Source: Erythrobacter fulvus (GTDB lineage Bacteria > Pseudomonadota > Alphaproteobacteria > Sphingomonadales > Sphingomonadaceae). Taken from it: 64,000 nucleotides of DNA. The position numbers were made by a program, and so were the translations under genes. Shown piece after piece: positions 8,250-16,725 of the stretch (positions are counted from its first letter, which is position 1; every line of letters begins with the position of its first letter). The notes beneath the pieces are model-generated. The model saw only the letters and a list, made by a program, of their open reading frames with translations. It searched no databases and was not told where the DNA came from. The DNA lies in contig NZ_JAQQXQ010000002.1 of assembly GCF_028595285.1 (NCBI RefSeq), positions 248,001 through 312,000 on the forward strand. The letters run 5' to 3'.

Positions 8250-8729
8250 TCATGCGGCCTTGAGATACACTTGCAGTGCTTGCTCCGATTTTGGCTGCCC
8301 CTTAGGTGTCAGCTTGATGACCGTCATGCCACCATCGTTCTGATCACCCACTCGCTCCAATAATTGCATTTCCTCAAGCGCGCCAATCCAGCGAAGAGCC
8401 GTAGTTGGACCGCTCGGAGCTTTGCGACAGGCTTCGGTCACGGTAACCGGTGCTTCACGGGACTGAGCCTGAAACGCTTGCAGAATGATATCCCATGCGG
8501 GACTTGCCGCGAAGCCTTCATGCTCGAAGATTTCATCGACTTCCCGCCGTGCAGCCAAGAGTGAGGCTGCGAGATCGCCCAAAGATGCAGGGGTGCGCGT
8601 ATCTGGCGCGGAAACGATCGTTGGACTCTGCGCCGCTGAAGTCGCTGGATCAAATTCTTGCGATCTTGATTGATCGTCGACCTCTTGCGACCGCGCATCA
8701 GAATTGCTTTTGTCAGATTGGATGGACAT
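8250..8729 (-). CDS. Winged-helix (MarR-like) DNA-binding protein
   Basis: 159 residues. The first 60 residues are polar and Ser/Gln/Asp-rich and look disordered. From about residue 65 a MarR-like winged helix follows: PAWDIILQAFQAQ, then TEACRKAPSGPTTALRWIGALEEMQLLER as the helix-turn-helix, then GGMTVIKLTPKGQ as the wing. Such proteins usually repress a few nearby genes, but its target is unknown. The start at 8729 has AAGGAG 7 bp upstream. It may end a minus-strand run that begins near 10522. Confidence 0.7.
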   Translation of the reverse strand: MSIQSDKSNSDARSQEVDDQSRSQEFDPATSAAQSPTIVSAPDTRTPASLGDLAASLLAARREVDEIFEHEGFAASPAWDIILQAFQAQSREAPVTVTEACRKAPSGPTTALRWIGALEEMQLLERVGDQNDGGMTVIKLTPKGQPKSEQALQVYLKAA

Positions 8730-8904
8730 AAATACTCCTTTCGGAAGACTTTTTTGATGGGTGAAGCCATCTTTTAATCGTCCGGTAGCGGCAGACTTAC
8801 GGACCAATGCAGGCACCGAGGTGATGTAAACGGGAAGCGCAAGGAGCATGCTCCTGCACTTCCCGCCCCGATGCTCGGACGACCCGAAGTGCACCGGGAG
8901 CCGA

Positions 8905-9426
8905 TCAGCCATTATCGCTCTTAGGCGACTTGTGTTTGGCTGACGCGGATAGTTTGGACACGGCATTGCGTGCCTTTTCTATCAGGCTTTCACCAGCCTG
9001 TGAGACGCGGTCCTTGATTTGCCCGAGGTCAACCGCTGCGACTTCGTCCTTGACGCGATCGACAATACCTTCGCCCTTTGCGCGGATTGCATCGACATCG
9101 ACGGACGACACCACTTCGCGGGCTCGTTCGGATGTGGCCTTGATCCGGTCCATGGCGCCATCGGCGGCACCCTGAAGCGTCTCCAACATATTGCCTGCAA
9201 AGCCGATATCCAAAGGCTGCTGGAAATCCTCGGTCACAACCGTGAGGATTGAAGCGACCTGCCGCGGATCCAGTCCGCTCGCGCTAGATGCTTGGATCAA
9301 CGCCTTGGCCAGATCGGAATCCTTGGACGAGAGCTGCTCGAAAAGCTTGCGGCCAGCCACTTGCACTTCGGCAATGGGCATGCCGGTGCGGTCGGCAAGG
9401 TTCGCCATGTTCACAACATTATTCAC
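8905..9426 (-). CDS. Helical coiled-coil protein of unknown function
   Basis: 173 residues from GTG 9426, which has GGAGAA 5 bp upstream; ATG 9408 is the alternative. The first 90 residues are globular (MANLADRTGMPIAEVQVAG). After residue 95 the chain becomes a long amphipathic helix with recurring segments MDRIKATSERAREVV, IRAKGEGIVDRVKDEVAAV and IKDRVSQAGESLIEKARN, ending in a lysine-rich tail. This resembles phasin or apolipoprotein-like helices in shape, but no family can be named. The start overlaps the stop of the membrane-protein gene upstream, so the two are coupled. Confidence 0.6.
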   Translation of the reverse strand: MNNVVNMANLADRTGMPIAEVQVAGRKLFEQLSSKDSDLAKALIQASSASGLDPRQVASILTVVTEDFQQPLDIGFAGNMLETLQGAADGAMDRIKATSERAREVVSSVDVDAIRAKGEGIVDRVKDEVAAVDLGQIKDRVSQAGESLIEKARNAVSKLSASAKHKSPKSDNG

Positions 9427-9961
9427 TGCGGTTCTCCGATGTTGGTGTGATGCTCTTGAGACCGGGCTGATCGCCAGGAATGGTTTCGCGCGTTTCACGG
9501 CCGAGGCTCGCTTGCTCGCGCATTAAACGCAGCTCCCGCTTGAGGTCGGCCTTGTCGGTCAGTCGGGCAAAGCCGCTGCTGAGCAGCCCGAAGAAGGCCA
9601 TTGCGCCGTGCAGTAGCAGGGGGATGAATTCAGGATTGGTGACCAAGGTCACCCCCAGCGCAGCCAAAGCGGCAATGAGCACGAACTCGGCAGCGAAAAT
9701 CGTGACGACGCGCGTCCTGATAATTCCGGCGATCGTCAGCAAGCCGCCCAATGATGCCCAAAGCACACCTAAAATCGTGGCTCCGGTCCCTGGCTCGATA
9801 CCGGTGAAGGGCGCAACCCAGTCGGGCGCGACAAGCTGCACCACACCTAGCACCAGAACGGGAACGCCGGTGGCAGCAGCAATATGGTCAACCGCGCCGC
9901 CGTTGCGCGGTGGCTTGGGCCGGTCGTCAACCAGCGGCTGAATGGTCTTTTTCTTGAGCAT
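9419..9961 (-). CDS. Small membrane protein, four predicted transmembrane segments
   Basis: 180 residues. Hydrophobic segments are near residues 30-47 (IAAATGVPVLVLGVVQLVA), 62-80 (GATILGVLWASLGGLLTIAG), 85-107 (VVTIFAAEFVLIAALAALGV) and 113-132 (FIPLLLHGAMAFFGLLSSGF). A charged C-terminal tail follows. No active-site motif is visible. A strong AAGGAGG lies 6 bp before the start codon. It sits between a periplasmic coiled-coil protein and a cytoplasmic helical protein in one minus-strand run, which suggests a shared envelope role. Confidence 0.65.
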   Translation of the reverse strand: MLKKKTIQPLVDDRPKPPRNGGAVDHIAAATGVPVLVLGVVQLVAPDWVAPFTGIEPGTGATILGVLWASLGGLLTIAGIIRTRVVTIFAAEFVLIAALAALGVTLVTNPEFIPLLLHGAMAFFGLLSSGFARLTDKADLKRELRLMREQASLGRETRETIPGDQPGLKSITPTSENRSE

Positions 9962-9985
9962 TGTTGCCCTCCTTCAATGCGGTGG

Positions 9986-10522
9986 TCAGCTGCGCTCTTC
10001 GGTCAGGCGCTCAGCTTCGGCCATCATCGCCTCTCCGCGATCAACCTTGGCCTGCGCCTTGTCGACCGATGCCTGTGCCTTGCGTTGCTTCTTGCTAGCC
10101 TTGTCGAGATCATTTTGCGCCGATCTCACCGTATCGTTGAGGTCCTCCCACCGCTCTCCGAATTTCTCGAGGTCCTGGCCGAGGCGGCGTGCCTTGTCGG
10201 GATTGGAAATGGAAACAGCCTGCGAAGCGAGGCTGTGAAATTCCGAACGGGCATTGATGGCGCGCGACTGCGCGGTGTCCCGTGCGCTCTGCGCAGCGGC
10301 TACCTCAGCGTTGTAACGATCAAGAACTTTCTGGGCCTCTTCAAGGGCGATCACGCCTTCGGCTTTGAGCTTGTTGCCCTTGTCCCAGTCATCCTGGTAT
10401 TTTCCGGTAACTACGATGGCTGTTTCAGAGTTCTGCTCTGACCCACGGTCCTGAGCGACGGCAACAGCAGGCATGGCCGTGGTGGCGAGCGCGAGGCTCA
10501 CTGCAGCAAAGATCGATTTCAT
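9986..10522 (-). CDS. Secreted coiled-coil protein
   Basis: 178 residues with a clear signal peptide MKSIFAAVSLALATTAMPA followed by VAVAQ, probably cleaved before DRG. The mature part is highly charged and almost wholly helical, with long heptad-like stretches such as ALEEAQKVLDRYNAEVAAAQ and KQRKAQASVDKAQAKVDRGE. It is likely periplasmic. AGGAGA lies 7 bp before ATG 10522. Divergent from the LysR-type gene, which may control it. Function unknown. Confidence 0.7.
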   Translation of the reverse strand: MKSIFAAVSLALATTAMPAVAVAQDRGSEQNSETAIVVTGKYQDDWDKGNKLKAEGVIALEEAQKVLDRYNAEVAAAQSARDTAQSRAINARSEFHSLASQAVSISNPDKARRLGQDLEKFGERWEDLNDTVRSAQNDLDKASKKQRKAQASVDKAQAKVDRGEAMMAEAERLTEERS

Positions 10523-10603
10523 GTGTATTCTCCTGAACAACTTTGTTGCTCCCTTTGTAGCGGAACCCATTGATCCGGTATAACGGGATTGTCAGAAGTA
10601 TAA

Positions 10604-10620
10604 ATTCGGGATACCTGAAT
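10604..10620. promoter_or_regulatory. LysR-type box ATTC-N9-GAAT before the regulator start
   Basis: ATTCGGG-ATA-CCTGAAT is a 7+3+7 palindrome with one mismatch per arm pair. It ends 3 bp before the LysR-type ATG and lies in the shared intergenic region with the divergent gene. This spacing fits the T-N11-A rule for LysR-family sites. A second weaker symmetry (ATCCGGTATAACGGGAT) lies at 10573-10589. Confidence 0.45.
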
Positions 10621-10623
10621 TGA

Positions 10624-11466
10624 ATGGACCTAGGCACCTTGCGCACGTTCCTCGCTGCTGCGGAAACCGGAAGCTTCTCCGGCGCGGCAAAGCGCGTAAA
10701 CGCCAGCCCCTCAAGCGTGACCGAGCGTATCAAGCAATTGGAGCATCAACTTGCTGCGCGCCTGTTCGAGCGTGACAAGCGCGGATGCCGCCTGACCGCA
10801 GCGGGCAGGAAATTCCTTGTGCCGGCCAACCAAGCCGTGCGCGCGCTCGATATCGCGCGGCACGAAGTGGCCCTGCCAGACAATTTTACGCGGTCACTTG
10901 CTTTTGGCGCGCAATACGCTCTGTGGGATGAGCGGCTGCTGGCATGGCTTGCCAGGGCTCGGATCGATCACCCTGAAACCGCATGGCGCGTAACGAGCGG
11001 CGCATCGGCGAGGCTGAATCGCGATCTGGCTGAGGGGTTTCTCGACATCGCTGCGCTTTATGACCCGGTGTTCCGGCGTGATTTCGGATCGGAAATCCTG
11101 TTCGATGATGAACTGATCCTCGTGACGGGTGGGGATCCGGATCAGTGGCGGGACCGCTATGTCCGGATCGAATGGGGCCGTGAGATGGGAGCGGAAATCG
11201 CCAGCCGTCTCGACATTACCCCCCAATCTGGCTTGATCCTCGACCTCGGCGCACGGTCGGCAGACTGGCTGAAATCCCACGCAATGGCCGGGTTCATGCC
11301 GCGACGCTCGGTCGCGAAATCCCTGCTCGACGGATCATTGCAGGTCGTGCCAGACGCACCGGCATTCCCGTTCCCTGCCTATGTCTGCTGGAACAGGGCG
11401 CTGGATCCTGCATTCGTGGCGCAGATCGTCATGTCGCTGAAGAGCGCCGGGCTGAATGACATTTAG
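10624..11466 (+). CDS. LysR-family transcriptional regulator
   Basis: 280 residues. The N-terminal winged helix-turn-helix is typical of the family: LGTLRTFLAAAETGSFSGAA, then ASPSSVTERIKQLEHQLAARLFER. The remainder is the periplasmic-binding-like effector domain, somewhat shorter than usual. LysR proteins usually regulate a divergent neighbour and their own gene, so the secreted coiled-coil gene at 9986-10522 is the first suspect; the DUF389 gene downstream is the second. The effector is unknown. Confidence 0.88.
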   Translation: MDLGTLRTFLAAAETGSFSGAAKRVNASPSSVTERIKQLEHQLAARLFERDKRGCRLTAAGRKFLVPANQAVRALDIARHEVALPDNFTRSLAFGAQYALWDERLLAWLARARIDHPETAWRVTSGASARLNRDLAEGFLDIAALYDPVFRRDFGSEILFDDELILVTGGDPDQWRDRYVRIEWGREMGAEIASRLDITPQSGLILDLGARSADWLKSHAMAGFMPRRSVAKSLLDGSLQVVPDAPAFPFPAYVCWNRALDPAFVAQIVMSLKSAGLNDI

Positions 11467-11583
11467 AAATGCTTGGTTGCCGAGGCGCCATTGTCACGGG
11501 TCGACTGGGATCATCGTTCTGGTGTGGATGAACAAGCTGGCCTAAATTACCAATCTGCGACGGCTTTGCGATTGGGGGAATCA

Positions 11584-12636
11584 ATGTCAGCCAGGCTTGT
11601 TCAGATTTACCTGCCGGAAGATCAGATTGAGCGGCTGGAAACAATTCTGCCGCATCACACCCGCCGGTTTTGGCGCGAGACGCTGCCCGGCGAGCAGGAG
11701 AAATACACCTGCATAGTCCAGCAACGCTATACCGAGCGCTTGCTTGCCGATCTTGAAGACGCCTTTAGCGCCGTTCCATCGTTCACAGCCCATGTCGCGC
11801 AGCTTGAAGCTGTGCTTCCAGCGATGGAGGAAAGTCCGGCAACCGAACTGCCATTGGCATCCGAACTTGCCCCGCCGACCTGGCTTGAACGGTTTTTCAG
11901 CCGTGATCGCCTGAGCACCGATGAACTGTATGACGATATACAGGACAGCCTGCAGCTCCGCCCGTCATTTGTGCTGACGGTGACTTTATCTGCCATCATT
12001 GCCGGTTTGGGAATGCGCAGCGGTCAGGTGGCTGTGGTGATTGGCGCGATGATCATTGCCCCTTTGCTCGGCCCGACAATGGGGCTGGCGCTGGCAGCAA
12101 CGGTCGGTGACTGGAAGCTGGGAAAGCAGGCCGGGATCACACTTGCGCTCGGCAGCGCGCTGGCGGTGCTCGTAGGACTGGTCATAGGGGCAATCGTCAC
12201 GATCGATCCGCTTACTCCTGAATTACGCAACCGCACGATTGTGCAGCCCGCAGACATTGCGCTCGCGCTAGCGTGCGGCGCGGCCGGGGTGCTGGCTTTC
12301 AGCCGGGGCGCGTCACTGGCCCTTGTAGGCGTCATGGTCGCCGTTGCGCTTGTGCCGCCTTTGACAGCGGCGGGCATCTACACCGGAGCCGGACTGCCCG
12401 CAGCCGGTGCAAGCGCCATGTTCTTGTTCACCGTCAATCTGGTTTGCGTGAATGTCGCAGGCATCGCCACCTTCCTCTTCCAGGGGCTACCGCCCAAAAG
12501 CTGGCGGATTACCACCGGCATCATGCTGGTCTGGATCGGCATTCTTGCCCTTCTGGCCGCCATGATGGCGGGACGCATCTTGCTTGGGTTCGGGGCCTGG
12601 GAAAGTGTATTCGGGTTTCTTGAAATCCACCGATGA
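11584..12636 (+). CDS. DUF389 family membrane protein
   Basis: 350 residues from ATG 11584, with GGGGGA 5 bp upstream. The N-terminal 115 residues form a soluble region starting MSARLVQIYLPEDQ. A conserved DUF389 segment follows (DELYDDIQDSLQLRPSFVLTVTLSAIIAGLGM) and then at least six hydrophobic helices, including VAVVIGAMIIAPLLGPTMG, the hallmark of the family. DUF389 proteins occur widely in bacteria and cyanobacteria and their role is unsettled. The gene lies 117 bp after the LysR gene on the same strand. Confidence 0.85.
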   Translation: MSARLVQIYLPEDQIERLETILPHHTRRFWRETLPGEQEKYTCIVQQRYTERLLADLEDAFSAVPSFTAHVAQLEAVLPAMEESPATELPLASELAPPTWLERFFSRDRLSTDELYDDIQDSLQLRPSFVLTVTLSAIIAGLGMRSGQVAVVIGAMIIAPLLGPTMGLALAATVGDWKLGKQAGITLALGSALAVLVGLVIGAIVTIDPLTPELRNRTIVQPADIALALACGAAGVLAFSRGASLALVGVMVAVALVPPLTAAGIYTGAGLPAAGASAMFLFTVNLVCVNVAGIATFLFQGLPPKSWRITTGIMLVWIGILALLAAMMAGRILLGFGAWESVFGFLEIHR

Positions 12637-12690
12637 GAACCATGATGTAAACTATCACTTATAGCTTAAAGCAAGAATGCGAGCGGCAGG

Positions 12691-12806
12691 AAACCACCCA
12701 TCAGCAGCCATGCGCGATGCCGGTATGCGGTCCCGAATCCTGCCCGACAGCTTCACCAGGCATTCCGCCAGCAGCCGCCATTCAGCAAGCGACCCCATAG
12801 AAGTCA
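12691..12806 (+). repeat. Dispersed intergenic repeat, copy B
   Basis: Begins AAACCACCCATCAGCAGCCAT, as copies C and D do, and ends GCCATTCAGCAAGCGACCCC, nearly the same as copy E read on the other strand. It fills most of the gap between the DUF389 gene and the next small gene. Confidence 0.6.
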
Positions 12807-12858
12807 TTAAAGAAAGGTGCTAATTATACCTCTCGAACCCAATGCGGAGGCAAGCACT

Positions 12859-13032
12859 TTGAACCCGTTCTATGTTCTCGGCTCGATCCTTGTGATCCTC
12901 GGCATCGCGTTGTCTTCGGCCAAGTGGTTCCTGGGATACGAAGATATCGGCTCTTGGCCCTTGGTAGCATTCGCGCCCGGATTGCTCTTGAACTGGTTGG
13001 GCCGCCGTAGAGAAAAGCAGATCAGCCTCTAA
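12859..13032 (+). CDS. Small membrane protein
   Basis: 57 residues from TTG 12859, which has GGAGG 8 bp upstream; a GTG at 12817 lacks a spaced site. Two hydrophobic segments, FYVLGSILVILGIALSS and WPLVAFAPGLLLNWLG, are followed by a basic tail RRREKQ, suggesting a small inner-membrane protein. No family recognised. Confidence 0.45.
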   Translation: MNPFYVLGSILVILGIALSSAKWFLGYEDIGSWPLVAFAPGLLLNWLGRRREKQISL

Positions 13033-13104
13033 CTGGTCACGTTCGCAATCCACCCAGCTGCGGTCATGAGCTGGGCTGACGCGTGACTCCGAAACCGTCC
13101 AGGC

Positions 13105-13163
13105 AGCTATAGCGGATTTCTCTTCAGCGGCCGACTTTCAGAAATCGACCCCGAAGTGGACGC
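13105..13163 (+). repeat. Dispersed intergenic repeat, copy F (partial)
   Basis: Only the end of the repeat is kept: GCGGCCGACTTTCAGAAATCGACCCCGAAGTGG, matching the AATCGACCCC ending of copies A and C. Confidence 0.45.
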
Positions 13164-13196
13164 TTGCGCGCACCGTTTAGGGTCGAACAAAAGCAG

Positions 13197-13910
13197 TCAT
13201 CGTAGCGCCCTGACGAGATCGCTTTCGAACCGAGCGGAGTCATTGCGTCCGGCGCGCAGCATGTCGGTGTCGAGCGTAAGGCTGACGCGTCCCTTTGCCA
13301 TCACGATTCCGCTGTCGCAGAACCCGCAAAGCGTGGTCAGATCGTGAAGCGCAGTGATTAGCGCCAGCCCATCTGCCACCAACCGGGACAACACAGCGCG
13401 AATATCGAAGGCCGCGACCGGATCGAGCCAGTTGAACGGTTCATCAAGGATAACGATCCGGCACGGCTTGGCGAAGGCAAGTGCGATAGCCGCGCGCTGG
13501 CGCATCCCGGACGAGCATTCGCCTGCAGGAATGTCGAGCAGTTCCGTAAGACCCAGCGCGTCCCACAAGTCCCCGTTTCGATCATGCTGGGCGTCGATCG
13601 GATCACCTGCCAGCTCGAGTAGCTGGCGCAACCGTAGGGACGCCGGAAAGTGTTCGATGGGCGGAGCAAAGCCTATGACCTGCGCGCGCGCCCCGCGATC
13701 CTGTGCTACCTCCTCGCCGAATACTGCACAGCTGCCCCGCACAATCGGCAGCCGTCCGGCAATCGCGCGTAGCAATGTCGTCTTGCCTGACCCGTTAGCA
13801 CCAATCACTCCGAACCAGCTGGCGGGTGGGACGGAGGCGCGAACGTCCTGCACAATCGCTTGCCCGCTGCGATTGACAGACAGGTCAGTGATGGTGAGAG
13901 CTGCAGTCAT
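13197..13910 (-). CDS. ABC transporter ATP-binding protein
   Basis: 237 residues. All ABC landmarks are visible: Walker A GANGSGKTT, Q-loop region near GFAPPIEHF, signature SSGMRQR, Walker B IVILDEPFNWLDP and the switch His in LITALHDL. The signature is SSGMR rather than LSGGQ, as in some small export-type ABC systems. Start at ATG 13910 overlaps the permease stop by 4 bp, so the two are coupled and form one transporter. The substrate cannot be inferred; no binding protein is nearby, which favours export. Confidence 0.9.
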   Translation of the reverse strand: MTAALTITDLSVNRSGQAIVQDVRASVPPASWFGVIGANGSGKTTLLRAIAGRLPIVRGSCAVFGEEVAQDRGARAQVIGFAPPIEHFPASLRLRQLLELAGDPIDAQHDRNGDLWDALGLTELLDIPAGECSSGMRQRAAIALAFAKPCRIVILDEPFNWLDPVAAFDIRAVLSRLVADGLALITALHDLTTLCGFCDSGIVMAKGRVSLTLDTDMLRAGRNDSARFESDLVRALR

Positions 13911-14899
13911 GCCAGCAGCCACCGTGCTCCCGTCCCGCGCCGGGCCAGCCACACAATGGCACCGACCATAACCAGGGGGCCGAGCGGTGGAACGGTGAAC
14001 CCGGCATAGACAGCGGCCAGAATTACGATGGCCACGGTCCAGTCAGCGATCAACTGGCTGAGGGCACGATAAGCGAAGATGCGCAAGGCGGTGACCACTG
14101 GCAGTATTGCAGCGATCAGCATCGCTACCGTTGCAGGCAGATAGGCCTGCGCCACCAGCAGCACGAGCGCTGCAGGCCACAACAGGGCAATCTGGATCGT
14201 CAGCCAATGGCGCAGCAGCGATGCACCGCTATGCCCCACCAGTGTCATGTAACGCACGACCCGCGCATTGACCGACCCCGTCAGCAGGATCACACTCAGG
14301 CCAAAGACCCCGATGACAATGGCATCGAGGTAATGCTTGGACGGCATGAGCAAGCCCAAGATGCCGACCACCACGGAGAGGGTCGCCGCTTTGATCAACG
14401 AAAGCCGAAAGCGGCCTAAGGACCGCAGGCTTCTGGGTCCAAAGCGGCGCCACCACTTGCGCACATACTCGCGCACGAAGGGGAACAGCAGACCCGCCGG
14501 CAACCCGCTTAATACCCCCAACACTATTCCGCTTGGATCGACCAGACCGAGCAGAGCAAACGCCCCCAACCCCATGGCAACTCCGGCCAGCATTAGCGTC
14601 CCAAGGAATGCGATCCCATCGCGGGCCCGCTGGGCATCACGGGCGAGAACGCCGTCCGTGCGATGGAACCACAAGCGTTCGATCAGCGCCTTCGCCAGAA
14701 TGGTGGCAAACAGTGAAGCGCCACCAAAACCGACAAGCTCGCGAAGGTCTTCGGGCAATGTCGTAAGCCGGACGCGCGCGAAGAGGGCGAGGACGGGCAC
14801 AAGAATGACAAGCGTTAACCCGTCACTCGCACGCCTGCTCAACCCCCGCACGACAGACCAAGCAATTGCGGCATCATGTTTAACAAGAGCAAAGCGCAA
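13907..14899 (-). CDS. ABC transporter permease-like membrane protein
   Basis: 330 residues with about eight hydrophobic segments, for example LTLVILVPVLALFARV, GIAFLGTLMLAGVAMGLGAFALLGL and VAMLIAAILPVVTALRIF. A long basic loop REYVRKWWRRFGPRSLRSL lies between. It is directly upstream of and overlaps the ATP-binding gene, so it is the membrane half of the same transporter. No in-frame ATG is available near the beginning; TTG 14899 is the best start and its ribosome-binding site is weak. Confidence 0.75.
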   Translation of the reverse strand: MRFALVKHDAAIAWSVVRGLSRRASDGLTLVILVPVLALFARVRLTTLPEDLRELVGFGGASLFATILAKALIERLWFHRTDGVLARDAQRARDGIAFLGTLMLAGVAMGLGAFALLGLVDPSGIVLGVLSGLPAGLLFPFVREYVRKWWRRFGPRSLRSLGRFRLSLIKAATLSVVVGILGLLMPSKHYLDAIVIGVFGLSVILLTGSVNARVVRYMTLVGHSGASLLRHWLTIQIALLWPAALVLLVAQAYLPATVAMLIAAILPVVTALRIFAYRALSQLIADWTVAIVILAAVYAGFTVPPLGPLVMVGAIVWLARRGTGARWLLA

Positions 14900-15005
14900 G
14901 GGCGTTCCAGCAGTTCCAGCGATAATTTCCGACGCGGAAGCAGAAGATTAACATCGGATCCTTCACTGACAATGCCATTCCTTCCAGCTTGAGCCGCCGT
15001 TCCGA

Positions 15006-15114
15006 AAACCACCCACGAGTTGCCATAAGCCGGGCCGGCACGCGATCCCAAAAGCGGCGTGGCGGCTTTGCCCCGCTTCTGGAAAAAACCTGCCATTCGG
15101 GAATCGACCCCATT
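15006..15114 (+). repeat. Dispersed intergenic repeat, copy C
   Basis: The fullest copy: AACCACCCACGAGTTGCCAT, then CGATCCCAAAAGCGGCGTGG, then GGAAAAAACCTGCCATTCGG, ending AATCGACCCCATT. It lies just before the secreted-protein gene at 15148. Confidence 0.65.
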
Positions 15115-15147
15115 GTGATCATTCATGATCTGCGTCATTTCGCACTA

Positions 15148-15696
15148 ATGAGATTCCTATCTGCCCTTCTAGCTTGCGCCATTACGTCTTCTTCAGCGGC
15201 TGCGCTCGCAGCGCCAGACGCTCGTGCACAAGATGCAGCTGATGCATTTTCGCAGCTATGCGTATCGATGTTCATTGGCGGCAAGGCGGGCGCCGACCCA
15301 AAGCGGTTCGACGTAACCAAGCTTGACGATGCTACCCGCAAGCAAATCAAGCCAGACATCAAAGCTTCAACGCTCTGGGACGTGCACGCGAAGGCTTCGG
15401 ACGCATCGATGCTGGTGCACTACGAGCCGTCGGGCATGTGCGTGGTCGAGATTGCAGAAGCGGATGAAGCTTCTGTCCAGAGCGCAGTTGCGCAAGCTGC
15501 CGCCGACGCTGCCGCATCGCTCGACACGACTGTCATCGCACAAGCCGGCGAGACGCGCCAAGTCGGGGGGCTGGAAGCAACCACCTCTTCTTGGCGCTTC
15601 CGGTCGGAAGGCCGTGAAGTGTTGATTATGGTCACGACGCTGCCGGTTTCGAAGTTCATGATCCAGCACGTGTTGACGGCCTCATACGTCCGCTAA
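15148..15696 (+). CDS. Secreted protein of unknown function
   Basis: 182 residues. A signal peptide (MRFLSALLACAITSSSAAALAAPDARA) is followed by an alpha/beta domain with DAFSQLCVSMFIGGKAGAD near the mature N-terminus and a C-terminal EVLIMVTTLPVSKF. Two cysteines (about residues 35 and 101) could form a disulfide. The layout resembles small periplasmic proteins of sphingomonads in which an NMCxxxF-type start is common. No catalytic motif. ATG 15148 chosen because it begins the signal peptide; upstream DNA is repeat copy C. Confidence 0.65.
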   Translation: MRFLSALLACAITSSSAAALAAPDARAQDAADAFSQLCVSMFIGGKAGADPKRFDVTKLDDATRKQIKPDIKASTLWDVHAKASDASMLVHYEPSGMCVVEIAEADEASVQSAVAQAAADAAASLDTTVIAQAGETRQVGGLEATTSSWRFRSEGREVLIMVTTLPVSKFMIQHVLTASYVR

Positions 15697-15750
15697 CCAC
15701 CCATCCTCGGCCATAAGCGGCGGGCCGATGCGCTCCCAAAAGCCGCCCTT
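15695..15750 (+). repeat. Dispersed intergenic repeat, copy D (5' part only)
   Basis: AACCACCCATCCTCGGCCATAAGCGG followed by GCTCCCAAAAGCCGCC matches the first half of copy C. The second half with the GACCCCA ending is missing. Confidence 0.5.
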
Positions 15751-15872
15751 TCGCGTGAGTGCGCCTGAGCCGCCAAAGACGGCTATCACTCTCCACCTGG
15801 AGCGCCACAGCAATGTGGTCAGTTCGGCGCCCGTTCTTTCCTTTTGGCCAATCAAGGCCATGGAGAAAGATG

Positions 15873-16505
15873 ATGACCTACTCTCACCTCGACCCGGCCA
15901 TGCAGAACCGGGTCTCGTGGAATGCTGGCAGAACCGTCGGCACCAAGCGGCCACTTACCCAAAAGCAGATTTGGGCGATACGGTTCTTCCTTGATCGCGA
16001 GGAGCGGCTCCGCGACCGTGCCCTGTTCGACCTTGCAATCGACAGCAAGCTGCGGGGCTGCGATCTGGTGAAGCTCAAGATCGGTGACCTCGTGGCCGGA
16101 TCTGAAGTCCGCGACCGCGCAATGATCATCCAGCGGAAGACCGGACGACCTGTGCAATTTGAAATCACCGCCGACGCTCGCACGAGCCTGGCAACGTGGC
16201 TGCTGCGCCGTGGCGGCACCATTGATGATTTCGTTTTCCCAAGCCGAATCCAGTCCGGCCAACCGATGAGCACACGGCAATATGCTCGCCTCGTCGATGA
16301 GTGGGTCACCGCGGTCGGGTTGCGGCGGGAAGACTACGGCACCCATTCCATGCGGCGCACCAAGGCGGCCATGATCTACCGGACGACCGGAAATCTGCGT
16401 GCAGTGCAGATCCTGCTGGGCCATTCCAAGATCGAGAATACAGTCCGGTATCTCGGGGTCGACGTCGAGGACGCACTTGTCCTCGCGGAGCGCATTGAGA
16501 TATGA
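15873..16505 (+). CDS. Short tyrosine recombinase/integrase
   Basis: 210 residues, shorter than most phage integrases and lacking an arm-binding domain. The catalytic residues can be placed: Arg in IDSKLRGCDLVKL, Lys in QRKTGRPV, the His-x-x-Arg box in THSMRRTKAAM, His in LLGHSKIE and the nucleophile Tyr in NTVRYLG. Start at ATG 15873, six bases after GGAGA; ATG 15870 is in frame but too close. Stand-alone short recombinases of this type are common on alphaproteobacterial plasmids and islands. Whether it moves a nested element or is a relic is unknown. Confidence 0.88.
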   Translation: MTYSHLDPAMQNRVSWNAGRTVGTKRPLTQKQIWAIRFFLDREERLRDRALFDLAIDSKLRGCDLVKLKIGDLVAGSEVRDRAMIIQRKTGRPVQFEITADARTSLATWLLRRGGTIDDFVFPSRIQSGQPMSTRQYARLVDEWVTAVGLRREDYGTHSMRRTKAAMIYRTTGNLRAVQILLGHSKIENTVRYLGVDVEDALVLAERIEI

Positions 16506-16518
16506 CACTGCTGGCGGC

Positions 16519-16560
16519 CGTCGGACGGGCTCCGATGGCCGCTTTTGTCGAAGTCCGACG
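16519..16560 (+). terminator. Inverted repeat after the short integrase
   Basis: CGTCGGAC (16519-16526) and GTCCGACG (16553-16560) form an 8-bp stem 13 bp after the stop codon. It may act as a terminator; no clear T-run follows. Nothing else is evident up to 16725. Confidence 0.4.
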
Positions 16561-16725
16561 ACCATCGAATCGGCAACAGCTGGATGGAATATCGCCGTCT
16601 CTAAGATCACAATGCGCCAGAGGGCGGCTTGGGTTGCGCTACACGCCTGCTACGACGTTGTTCTCAATCCATGAGTTGTGTCCGGAAGAAACGTGAATTG
16701 AGACAATACATCGGAGCCCCCTCAA

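Noticed and set aside
15873-16505. Short integrase as an integron integrase
   Set aside because: It lacks the extra integron-specific segment and no attC-like array follows.
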